DNA of 64,000 bases from assembly GCA_016802295.1 (NCBI GenBank), contig JAESIW010000124.1, forward strand, positions 533,164-597,163, in the 5' to 3' direction. This document shows, in pieces, positions 34,937-45,029 of the stretch. The notes beneath the pieces are model-generated. The model was not told the DNA's origin and made no database searches. It was given only the letters and a program-made list of their open reading frames with translations. The translations under genes were made by a program, and so were the position numbers. Within the stretch, counting starts at the first letter, position 1, and every line of letters begins with the position of its first letter. This stretch comes from Brachionus rotundiformis. Its lineage: Eukaryota; Rotifera; Eurotatoria; Ploima; Brachionidae.

Positions 34937-37900
34937 ATGACTGATATAACTGATAGTTCGAAATTCTCCGAAATGAAATCCATCCAATTATACTCAACAA
35001 AAGATGAGTATATATATGCAATGAAAGAAGATCTATCTGAGTGGTTTAATTCCATGTATTCTACTCAATTGACAGCTGTAAATTTTATAGACAAACTCGA
35101 GAACGGGGTTCTCATATGTCAGCATGCTAACAATGTAACCAAAGCGGCTTTAAATACAATAAAATTTGACCAAAATGATCTTAATCAAGCCGGTGTAATT
35201 AATATACCGACCGAAATTACCGCACATTCGAGTAGACTTGTTCTAACACCAGGAAAATCTAATTGGTCAGGAGATTTTTTATTATTCAAATCTGATGCTA
35301 AACCTCAATCGTTTCAATCACGTGATAATATTTCGAATTTCATAAAGTGGTGTAGATATATCGCGAAAGTCAGAGAATGCTTAATGTTTGAAACAGATGA
35401 TTTGATATTAAGAAAAAATGAAAAAAATTTTATACTTTGCCTTCTAGAAGTGGCGCGCTTTGGTTCAAAATTTGGTATTCAAGTTCCAACAATTATTCAA
35501 TTTGAACAAGAAATCGAGGCTGAAATTGAACGAGAAATAAATCAATCAAATAAATCATCAGAAATTATCGATCCTAATAAATACATAATTAAAGTTGTTT
35601 CAATTGAAAATGATCCAAAAAAGGAAAGAGACACCCATAATTTGCGAAACATTTTTGACAATATTGACAATAATTATATTAACGAACATACGAAAATTTC
35701 AAAAAAACAACAATTAGAACAAAATGATCTTTTAGATATTAATAAAAAAATGAATTCAAATGAAAATTTGGACGATTGTAGTTTAGATAAATCCTTTGGT
35801 GTTAATGATCAATTCAATTTAAACGAAAATAAAAAAAATTTTTTTAATGATTCATTAGAAAGTATAAATTTAATTGAAAAAAATACAGAAAAAGACATTC
35901 TTAATGAATTAGAAAATATCGAACCCGAAGAAGGTCAAACACTTAATTTATTTAATGAAGTATGTCAGAATACTTCTCTAACATTGTCTTCTTCGTCAAC
36001 TTCATTATCTTCGAATTCGTCTGTATGTAATCAAAATGAAAATGAAAATAATAAAATTCAATTAAATGAAGAAATATTTGGTATAAAAAAAAACAAAATA
36101 AATAGAAATTTGGCACCTATCTTTGGATACGAGCTAAAAGAAAAAGCAATTAGTAATAAAAGTACAAATATTTCAGATAAAAATATCATTATATATGAAA
36201 ATTGTGAGAAATTAAATAATCCATTTATTAACAACAAAAATCAAGAGTCCAGTTTAGAGAATAGTCAAATAAATCTTCACAATCATGTATGTTCCATTGC
36301 TGATCGATGTACTTGTGAGAAGCAATTTCCAGTGATAAAAATAGGCGAAGGCAAATATCGAATTGGGAATACAAAAAACATAGTTTTTATAAGAGTAAAT
36401 TAAATAAAAAAATTGAGTTATATTTTATCTAAAATTTTATAAAGATTCTTAGAAATCACATAATGGTTCGAGTAGGAGGGGGCTGGGACACTTTAGAAAA
36501 TTATCTTAATAAACATGATCCTTGTAGATGCTCAGGAGAATCTTATCTTTCAAATTTAGGTATGTGAATTGTATTTTTTGATAATAACTTTTTATGTTAT
36601 TCATATTTCTTTCTTAACAATTCAATGAAAAATGATCAAAATAATGAATTAGAAATTTAAAATTTTTTTAGTTAAATTTAAAATTTTTTAAAATGTATTA
36701 TATTTTCTCTAATATAGGATCAGAGAAATAATCTCTTAGTGTTTGTTTTATATTGTTTAATTATCAAAATACCAAAATATGTCTTGTTGTTTGACACCTT
36801 TTTATTTATGTCAGTTTATTTTTAAAACTAATTGTGCTAGTTTCTAGATATCATAAAATAAATAGAGTGCAAAGAAGCGTCTATTACTTTTTTTTTACAG
36901 ACTATACAATATGTGAATTTTATTTTCAATAATTAAAGTTTGACAAATAATGTCAAAATAAATTATATTTTAAAAAGCATTAAAATTCGAGCTTGTCCAA
37001 ATTCATAAAATATCTCTTGGTAATTTATTTTGCTTATTTAAAAGTTTTATAATTTAAAAACAATTACATTTTTATCCAGAAAGCATCGTTTACCATTCAC
37101 AAAATAAATAACTATTTTTTTATTTTTCTAACAAAAATTGAAAAATAACAAAAAATTATTTTTTATCTTTAACATAAGAAAAAGTAAGTATAAATTTAGT
37201 TTTCCATTTAAACCATGATAACTTTATTGAAAAATCACTTAATATACAAAATAACTTTTTGAATTCTTTAGGGAACAAAAATAAACAAAACGACGACATT
37301 GGTCTGAGAGAATTACCTAACTGCTCATCGAATATACTTTTAACTCCAGTACAAAATTCATTGAATCAAACAAATTCGATAAATAAACAGCAATCATCCA
37401 ATTTTCAAAATACATTTCAAAAATTAACAGCTAAATCTAACTTATTGTCAAAAAAAAATTGTTTGTCAACAAATTGTCAAATTAAAATGAAAGAATTGGA
37501 TTTTACAGATGCTAAATTAGTTGTTGAAAGGGATACCCAAGGAAAACACATAGTTGGTAAAATAATCATAAATAAAGTACAGGAATCAATCAATTCAAAT
37601 ATTCTAAACAAAAGTCTAAGTAATAATAGTCTAAACAATTATTCAAATACAAATATAAAAAGATTGAATGAAACATCTAATATGGAATTGAATGTTCAAA
37701 GCCAAAATACATCTTTCAATCAAAATCAGCAATTTGACAAAAAAAATTCGATATTTAACTCGAATACAGGTAAACTAGTAATTAAGTCTAGTTTACCATC
37801 ATCAAATTCCTTAAATTTTATAAATCAAAACATTCAGAAAAATGATAAAAAAAAAACTTTTAATCAAATTCCTCCAAAATCTCCAAAAAATATTCATACA

Positions 37901-40006
37901 CCCAGAATTTCAATACCTGAAAATAGGTTAGTTCTTGTCAAAAATCAAAAATCGAGTTTGAAGCTAAATAACAATGAATTGTCCTCCAACCCAACAACTA
38001 CTGGTTACAATAGTCTTAACGATGATTCATCTTCGGATTTTTTGGAAATTAATCCAATTTTTACAGAAAACAAAACAAAATCAAGAATATTGAAAAGATA
38101 TGACAAAAAAAGAGCCATTACCGAAGCAATAATTGACTTGGAAAAAATTAAGGATACAATCATAGAATCGAATTCAAGTCAAGAGATGAATATTGACAAA
38201 CATACATATAGCAATCTCAAAGCTACTAGCAGCCCAAAGCCGCCACCCAGAAACAAAAAAAAATATAGAAAAAGTAAAACAACTGATATTAGCCAATACG
38301 ATATAACTAAAAAAATCTCAACTTTTACATCAATGTTGAATCAAAATGATGATAGTCTAGAGGAATCGGACTACGAATCAAGTGAAGGTCTACAGATTAA
38401 AAAAAAGATAGAAAAACTTAACGATTCATTAGAATCACTTAATTTAACTTTAAATAATGACATTAAAGTTGAAGATGACTCTTTACTTTTTAATAATGAC
38501 CACGGAATTTCATTATCATTGTCAACTACATCATCAATATCAAATATAAATGAAATCGAACAAGAAAATGAAAATGAAAGTACAAATTCAAAACAAAAAA
38601 ATGTACGCGCTCAGTGGGACAAGTCAGCTCAAAAGCTAGAATATAAAACTCAATTAGTATCGCCAAAAAATTATTTCTCCAAAGAAAACCTTTCTTCATC
38701 ATCTGACTTCGAACTAAAAAAATCGAGTGAGAATCATTGCTCTTTCTCTGATAGAGATCCAAATTTATCAAAAAAAGTAAACAATTTAAATTTTGCTAAA
38801 GAACAATTATATGAAATGAAAAAGACAATAGATTCAAAGATAAATTTAAAACAACTCGAAAGTCCCAAAACAACTTCTCTTGCGATTCGAACTACTCCTA
38901 GGAGGGTAAAAAAACGCTCTGGGGAACGATCAATGACTACAGGAATACACAGTCCAAATATTATGCACAGTCCAAGTTTATCTACAAACAAGTCAAATCC
39001 TAGTATGATACCAATATTTTCTCCAAAAATAAATTTCGCTTCAATTTCTAAGCAAAATTCATCTTCTCTACATAATTTGAATAACTGTTTAACAAACGAT
39101 ATTCCTAGAATGAGACGAGACTCCTCTATTTCGTCAAGTCGTACTGGCTTGCATGATAATAATACATCATTTTCATCGCTCAATATAACTCCAGTAGAAT
39201 TTAAGCAAAACAAAGCTTACGAATTAAGAAAAAAGTCGATTTTGTTAAATAAGATAGTAATTAAGAATCATCAACATGATCCCATTTATTCTAGAAGCCA
39301 CCCAGTATCTACTCAACTTACAGAACAACAAGCTATAAACATTTCCCCAAATGATGGCATACAGAATTCAATTTCTGATACATCAACAAGAAAGCGCTTA
39401 TTCGCAAAAAAAAACGAAAAACATTTTGATCTTAATTTATCAATAGGATCTAATGGATCATCTGGTTTTTCATCTAATTCAATTCCAACAACAAATTTTA
39501 TTTTAAGAAATAAGATTTTAGCTTCTTCACCAATTATTAATAAAATAAAAGCTGTTAATACATCAAAAGGTATAGATAAAAAAAAATGTTCTCAAGTGAA
39601 AGAAAAACCTCCATCGAGATCAAAATCAAATAATGATTTATTTTATGAACTTGAAAGAACTAATTCGGCTCAAGATCTCATTGAATTAATTAATAATTGC
39701 GAACCTTTTGTTGGAGATTTGACCAAATATAAAGTTTTATTAAGTGAATGCGAAAACTATGATCTTAAAAGTAGAAAAAATAAAAAACAAATCAAAAAAG
39801 GAAATAAAATATCTATAATTAATCAAAAGAGCAATGAAAATAAAATAATTAATCCATATCCTCTAAATAAAATTCATCATAAAAGATCAAGATCATTACC
39901 ATCATATGAATGCATTCCGTTAAATCAACAAAGAGATTATGATCCGGGGTATGAAGAAGAATTTCATGAAGAAACATACTGGCAAGATATAAAAACAAAT
40001 TTTTAA
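34937..40006 (+). CDS. GAS2-like cytoskeletal linker (CH + GAR domains)
   Basis: Three exons, 34937-36394, 36445-36559 and 37272-40006, join in frame (introns of 50 and 712 nt) to 1,435 residues. A single calponin-homology domain of GAS2 type spans about residues 25-190 (MKEDLSEWFN, FIDKLENGVLICQHAN, NFIKWCRYIAKVRECLMFETDDL). The Gas2-related microtubule-binding domain (about 455-520) has CTCEKQFPVIKIGEGKYRIG before the exon junction and, after it, LRNHIMVRVGGGWDTLENYL and DPCRC. The remaining about 900 residues are Ser/Asn/Lys-rich and probably disordered. They contain one SxIP-type EB1-binding candidate, SMIP, at about residue 1102 in a Ser/Pro/Lys context. Family members (GAS2L1-3, Drosophila pickled eggs) link actin to microtubules; this one is longer than those. 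The start is the first in-frame ATG. Confidence 0.88.
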
Positions 40007-40720
40007 TACTGTTTAATATAATCAATAGATAAAATTAAAAAATCTCATTAATTTACTTGTATACTTTAAAATTGCTGATAATAGAATTAAACTAACAATT
40101 AAAATTAATTTTTCCAAATAGTTATTCATTTATATTGTATATTCATTCAAAAAATCTAATCAGTTATCGTAATTTTTAATTAAGAAAAAAATAAAAGATT
40201 ATAAACGCATTTTAGCTAAAACAAAAAAATCTTATAATATAAGTTAGGAATAAATATTAATCTCATTTTTTAAAATAAGTATAATTAATTTTTGTTTTTG
40301 TTTTTTTAGTTTTGATATTTGAGATGCTGCATCAGTTTTTATTAACTTATTTAAATTTGTAATAAATTGATATATTAACTTTAATTTTCTAATTACCAAA
40401 ACGGAATTTTATTTTTTAATAAATTTTTTCAAATCCAGTCACGTCTAATAATAAAAAACTCTTTCTGTGTAAAGTTTTGATTTGAAAGTGAAAAATAATC
40501 TCTAATTATAAATTGAAATATTTTAATTAAACTAATTGTTCGGCAATTTCAAAATTTTTCAGTAATGTAATTAGATTTGCTTTGATTAAAAAAGTAAGAA
40601 AAGTAAAATCCATTTTTTTAGTTAAAAAATTCAAATATTTGATTTGATTTATCAAAAAATGTTAAAGAAAAATAAAATTCATTTTTTTTATGTTTAGAAA
40701 TTCAAATTTTAAGCTATTAA
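40007..40720. other. Intergenic, no gene seen
   Basis: AT-rich DNA downstream of the GAS2-like gene, up to the first fragment of the AAA/nuclease family. No supported feature. Confidence 0.5.
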
Positions 40721-40723
40721 AAC

Positions 40724-41062
40724 ATGAGAGCGAATCAGAGCGAATATCCAGCTATATCAGTTGATTTTAAAAATGCTAAGGGTACTTCTTACAAAGAAGT
40801 TTTAGATAAAGTAAAGCTTGCAATAAATAATGCTTTTAAACAACATGAATACATGATTAATGTACTTGATAATATTTCTATAAATAGCGAATTATCTCGT
40901 TTACAAAAGAAAAAAATAACACAATCTTTAATTAAGTTTGAAAGGCTATATGATAACGATGGACAAGAAGCGACTGATCTTGACGTTCAGAATAGTTTAA
41001 AATTCCTATCTGAAATAAGAAATTATTGGATCAATAAAATAAATTTTATTATTTATCTGTAA
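40724..41062 (+). pseudogene. Fragment of the AAA-ATPase/nuclease gene with internal deletion
   Basis: A plus-strand fragment equivalent to the region after the Walker-A-like motif of the full copy at 42378-44474: SEYPAISVDFKNAKGTSYK, LDKVKLAINNAFKQHEYMINVL, then a stretch that differs, then NGQEATDLDVQNSLKFLSE. At that point it jumps directly to IRNYW, which lies about 150 residues later in the full protein, so an internal deletion has occurred. The fragment then ends. It lacks the Walker-A-like motif, Walker B and nuclease motifs. The segment between MINVL and NGQEATDL matches the full copies poorly although both flanks are almost identical. Confidence 0.85.
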
Positions 41063-41074
41063 AAAAATTAAATT

Positions 41075-41330
41075 CTATTTGTTATAGACCAAAAAATTTC
41101 TAATTGAAACCCATCTATTAGAATCATGATATAAATATCTCATTGAAGATTGTAGAGAAGGTTGAAGAACATGCTGATGATATTCAAAAAGCCATAGAAC
41201 TATAGCCCATACAATAGCTCCGAACCATGGAAATATTGAGAAATCTGTATTTGGGATTACATTTTTTTCTTGAGATAGCCGGGCCAACCCTACTAGAATT
41301 CTTGAAAGCAGATACATGATTATCTTAATT
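41075..41330 (-). CDS. PXMP4: Last exon of peroxisomal membrane protein 4 (PXMP4-like), partial gene
   Basis: The minus strand encodes MYLLSRILVGLARLSQEKN and continues through FPWFGAIVWAIVLWLFEYHQ, LQPSLQSSMRYLYHDSNRW and SIRNFLVYNK to a stop at 41075. LQPSLQSSM.YLY.DSN.W and the .YNK end are the C-terminal signature of PXMP4 (PMP24), a small multispanning membrane protein of the Tim17/22/23-related group found in peroxisomes. A splice acceptor (TTAAG) lies just upstream, around 41330, so this is a last exon, but I could not find the preceding exons in the next several kb, which is transposon DNA. Either an intron now holds the transposons or the gene is broken. A second, more damaged copy lies inverted at 54278-54470. 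Confidence 0.75.
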
Positions 41331-41739
41331 ATTTATCATAAATTTTTTTTTATGATGTAACTAATGTTAAATGAATACTTGTTCGTTAACATTGTTTTTT
41401 TCTCCAAAGACTATTTAGCCTACAATAAAAGCTGAAATTAATGTATGAAATTGCTTAACCTCACTGAATATTATATTAGCTATTAATCTTATAAATTTAT
41501 AAATAAAAACAAATTTTGCTAAATTTGTCGCATGAATTTTAGTTGCTTTGATAATTGCATTAATTTTTTCGAGTATTCTTAAATTAGTTTTAGAATTAGT
41601 CTAGGCTATTTTAACAATTTGTTTACAATTACGTTCCATTACGAAATAAAAAAGTCATAACCAAAGCATGTGGAAATCTGATTTTACATCCGTACCTAAA
41701 AAAAAAGACTAAATATTGATTTAAATAAAATGTTTACAA

Positions 41740-42430
41740 ATTACACTATTCCATTCCTAATTCCTTTAATTAAAGCTAGTAATGGACGATGGCTAGGATC
41801 ATTTACGAGTCTATTTGCTAAAATTTCATTTTTTTTTAATATTTAGTCAAAATTAGATGAAAAAATAATCAAAAAATTTGAATTATTTTAATTTATAAGA
41901 ATAATAAATTTAAGTTATAAGTCGAGAGTTAATTAAACTGCACTGCACAACTTGCAAAAAAAGCTTCAATATAGGGGAATAAACAAACAAAATTTTTAAA
42001 ATAATCATGAAATAAACATTTAAATGAGATAGATAAGATAAATGTATAAGAAGACTTTTTCATAAGTTAAAAATTAATTTTTCAGTTAATAATTAATACA
42101 AAAATAGCCCTATACTTAACCTAAATAAATTAATTTTAAAAAAGAAATTGTATTTATAAAATTTAATATTGTTTGTTAAATTTTTAAATATAATTATGCT
42201 CAAACTAAATCTAAATTAAAAAATAATTTTTGAAAAATTAAAAAAAGAATTAAAAAATTTTAAATAGTTTATTTTTTTAAGTAAATAATAATTTATTTAC
42301 ATTACTATAAATAGAATTCAATTTCTTGACAACTAATAAGTCGAATTTAAAATCAATTGAGATAAATAGTCGATAATTTAATCTATTTTTGAAAATTGAT
42401 TTTGAACACTGGACTTGATATCTACTTTTT
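41740..42430 (-). repeat. Left inverted repeat of the AAA/nuclease element
   Basis: Starting inside the last codons of the AAA/nuclease gene (about 42411) and running outward to about 41750, this segment is repeated in inverted orientation at about 49324-50205. Over the inner 130 bases the two arms differ at only a few positions, and further out they are still clearly alignable with small indels (for example the shared block GGACGATGGCTAGGATCATT at about 41783-41802 and its inverse near 50172-50191). The outer edge is blurred by a LINE inserted at the right arm, and no clean target duplication was found. See the findings for the proposed element. Confidence 0.8.
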
Positions 42431-44474
42431 TCTCTTTTGAAACATTAATCCCAAGAGATTTAATAATTTTGATATCATGGTATTGTTTGAAAAGAGGAAT
42501 ATATTTTTGTGCTTGGCTCAATGCTTCATCTGCTGAACCATCATACTTTAGTTCAATTATCATACCTATATTTGTCTTATGATTAATCAGCATAATATCG
42601 GCCCTTGCTTGTTTTTTATACCATACTTCAGTACCAAATTTGGACAAGCTTTTTATCTGTAACGCTGCATAGTTAATTACTGAATGAACTATGTCTTCAT
42701 TTCCATGAACACCTGTTACCTCTATATCTCGTTTCAAATCAATAAATTTAGGAAATGCAGAAAATAATTTTTCTAATGTATTTTTTAATGTATTTGTGCC
42801 TTGGTCATAATCACTAAGTAGAACTGTAAATGCATCTGTTGCATCTTTAAACAATTGAGAGTCAATATTATAAATATGTTCATAGAAAGATACTAATTTT
42901 TTTTCCAATTCAGATTTTACTTCTTTATTAGGTAATTTTATAGAGACAGTAGACTCATATTTTTGTTCCTCTGATATAGTTAAATACCCGGCAGCAAAAA
43001 TGTAAGAAAAAAATAAATCTACTGTAGATTCTTCTATTCTATAATTATCGCCAGCATTTAATAATTCTTTCAAAGTAAGGAAATCATCTTTGCTAAATTT
43101 CAAATCATTTAATTTCACTTCTGTATCTTCTTGACTGAGTAATGATTGAACTTTTGCTTTAATTGGATCGATTTTGAAAAGTTTTTTAATAAAATCAATA
43201 CTGCCAGTTTCTTCCCAATAATTTCTTATTTCTTTTGTTGATAAAAAATTCACTATGGCCCAAGGATTAAATATTTTTAAATTTTTGTCTACACTAACTC
43301 TATAACCATCATACCAATTTTGAGCTTTGTGTTGTTCTTCTTCCGCTATTTTATACTCATCAAAAAGATATCTTATTTCGCATTCAGTAAAACCATAATA
43401 TTTTGCAAATTGATTATTTAAAAAATTATGTTCTACTATATTATTTAGATCGGAAAACAGACTAGATTTGGCTATTCTAAATACTCCTGTAATTAGTCCC
43501 TTTTCTAAATGTTCATTTCCTTTAAATGCCGTACCCATCATTGTTCTAAAAAGCATTAAAGTGCTTTCTAGCTCTTCTTCAGAAAACTTTTTGCTTTGTA
43601 AGATATTGTTAATTGGTGTATCATATTCATCCATCAATATAAATGCTTTCTTGCCAAAATGAGTATGCAGTAATTCAGATAGGAATTTTAAACTATTCTG
43701 AACGTCAAGGTCAGTCGCTTCTTGTCCATTGTTTTTGTAAATTTTTTTAAATAGACTCAGGGAATCATTTGCCTCTTCCCTTTTTAAGTCATCGATTTCT
43801 TCATTTTTGAGAATTTTATTTAGCACATTTATCATGTATTCATGTTGTTTAAAAGCGTTATTTATTGCAAGCTTTACTTTATCTAAAACTTCTTTATAAG
43901 AAGTACCCTTAGCATTTTTAAAATCAACAGATATAACTGGATATTCGCCCTGATACTGATCATACTTATTTTTGAAATCTTTATCTTGTGCTATATTCAA
44001 AGGCGCATCTAAATTTCCAAAGCTTGTAGTACCTTGAAAAAGTTTGTAATTTCTAGTTTTGGTTTTATCGGAATATTTTTTTCCTTCTCTATCAACTTCT
44101 ATCTCTAGAAAAGTCTTAATCATATCCATGTTAACAGATTTACCCCATCTTCTTGGACAAGTTATTAATATGACTTCTGCTTTGCTTTCTATTAACTCTT
44201 TGATAAGTAAACTTTTGTCAATAAATACACTACTTTCTTCAGTTATTTCTTTAAATGTATTTACACCAATTGCAGTCTTGGATTCTGTTACAACCTTTCT
44301 TCTACCAGGAGAAGAAATAGTAGAACCGCTTTTAGGGCTTTCTGTATAAGCTTTTCTTGACGTTGTATGGGAACTGAACATTTTACCGATGCTTAAATTA
44401 GTTATTTTTACACTTTTATATTTTTTTAAAACGTTTCTGGATTTGAACAAATTTATTAAAAAATAACGCTGCAT
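42378..44474 (-). CDS. AAA-ATPase-like / PD-(D/E)XK nuclease-like fusion protein
   Basis: An intact single-exon frame of 698 residues; the conserved start in the other copies corresponds to Met32 (MFSSHTTSRKAY, about 44381). The N-terminal part is the AAA-ATPase_like family (pfam09820): FKEITEESSVFIDKSLLI, a Walker-A-like loop CPRRWGKS at residues 106-113, and Walker B in ILMDEYDTP at about 275-283. The C-terminal part is the associated PD-(D/E)XK nuclease-like domain (DUF1703/PDDEXK_9): RADIML, then IIELKY at about residues 625-645, supplying Asp and the E-x-K pair. The family is abundant in bacteria and in a few fungi and invertebrates and its function is not known. Here it is multicopy, sits between inverted repeats and has near-identical relatives, so it may be a transposase-like protein. 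Introns are absent, unlike the host genes nearby. Confidence 0.88.
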   Translation of the reverse strand: MQRYFLINLFKSRNVLKKYKSVKITNLSIGKMFSSHTTSRKAYTESPKSGSTISSPGRRKVVTESKTAIGVNTFKEITEESSVFIDKSLLIKELIESKAEVILITCPRRWGKSVNMDMIKTFLEIEVDREGKKYSDKTKTRNYKLFQGTTSFGNLDAPLNIAQDKDFKNKYDQYQGEYPVISVDFKNAKGTSYKEVLDKVKLAINNAFKQHEYMINVLNKILKNEEIDDLKREEANDSLSLFKKIYKNNGQEATDLDVQNSLKFLSELLHTHFGKKAFILMDEYDTPINNILQSKKFSEEELESTLMLFRTMMGTAFKGNEHLEKGLITGVFRIAKSSLFSDLNNIVEHNFLNNQFAKYYGFTECEIRYLFDEYKIAEEEQHKAQNWYDGYRVSVDKNLKIFNPWAIVNFLSTKEIRNYWEETGSIDFIKKLFKIDPIKAKVQSLLSQEDTEVKLNDLKFSKDDFLTLKELLNAGDNYRIEESTVDLFFSYIFAAGYLTISEEQKYESTVSIKLPNKEVKSELEKKLVSFYEHIYNIDSQLFKDATDAFTVLLSDYDQGTNTLKNTLEKLFSAFPKFIDLKRDIEVTGVHGNEDIVHSVINYAALQIKSLSKFGTEVWYKKQARADIMLINHKTNIGMIIELKYDGSADEALSQAQKYIPLFKQYHDIKIIKSLGINVSKEKKVDIKSSVQNQFSKID

Positions 44475-44740
44475 TCACTGTTTAGCTTATTTTTTATTGC
44501 TTGCAAGAAGAGTTGTTTATGGTCATAATTTTAAGTATGAGTTGTGACTTGAAAATTCTTGATGGATAAGATGGATAGACTATACATACAAGTTTAGACT
44601 AGTTGCTGTGCGTTGCACAATATTTTTAAACTAACTTGTATGAAAAATTAAAATTCTGAGTGTATACTGTATCTTTCTTATATGTCAAGAATTTTCCTTA
44701 AAATTAATTGTTTGAGCATTTACATTTGCTTAATTAGCTC

Positions 44741-44910
44741 GTTACCTGACCGACTACAATTTATTCTTAATTATTTAAAACGAGAATTGTGGTATTTTTC
44801 AATTTCTGTTAAAAATAAATATTAACTCTTAAAAGATAAAAATAGTTAATTATAGTATAGTTACTTTAATAAATAAAGTGATATTGTTAATTATTAATAT
44901 TGTTAATTTC
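44741..44910. repeat. 170-bp direct repeat, left copy
   Basis: From GTTACCTGACCGACTACAAT onward this 170-bp stretch recurs in the same orientation at 48711-48880 with only a handful of differences. The two copies bracket a minus-strand LINE. It may be an exceptionally long target-site duplication or a pre-existing repeat. Confidence 0.85.
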
Positions 44911-45029
44911 TAATATAATAATAATAATAATAACAATAATAAAAATAGGCTACGACAGGATTTAACCTGTAGAGCAAGATACTAGAGTCTCACTATGGTA
45001 GCTAAAACGAGTATAGATAACAAATATGT

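Noticed and set aside
38526..39213. Minus-strand frames opposite the GAS2-like exon
   Set aside because: Antisense shadows of a well-supported coding exon.
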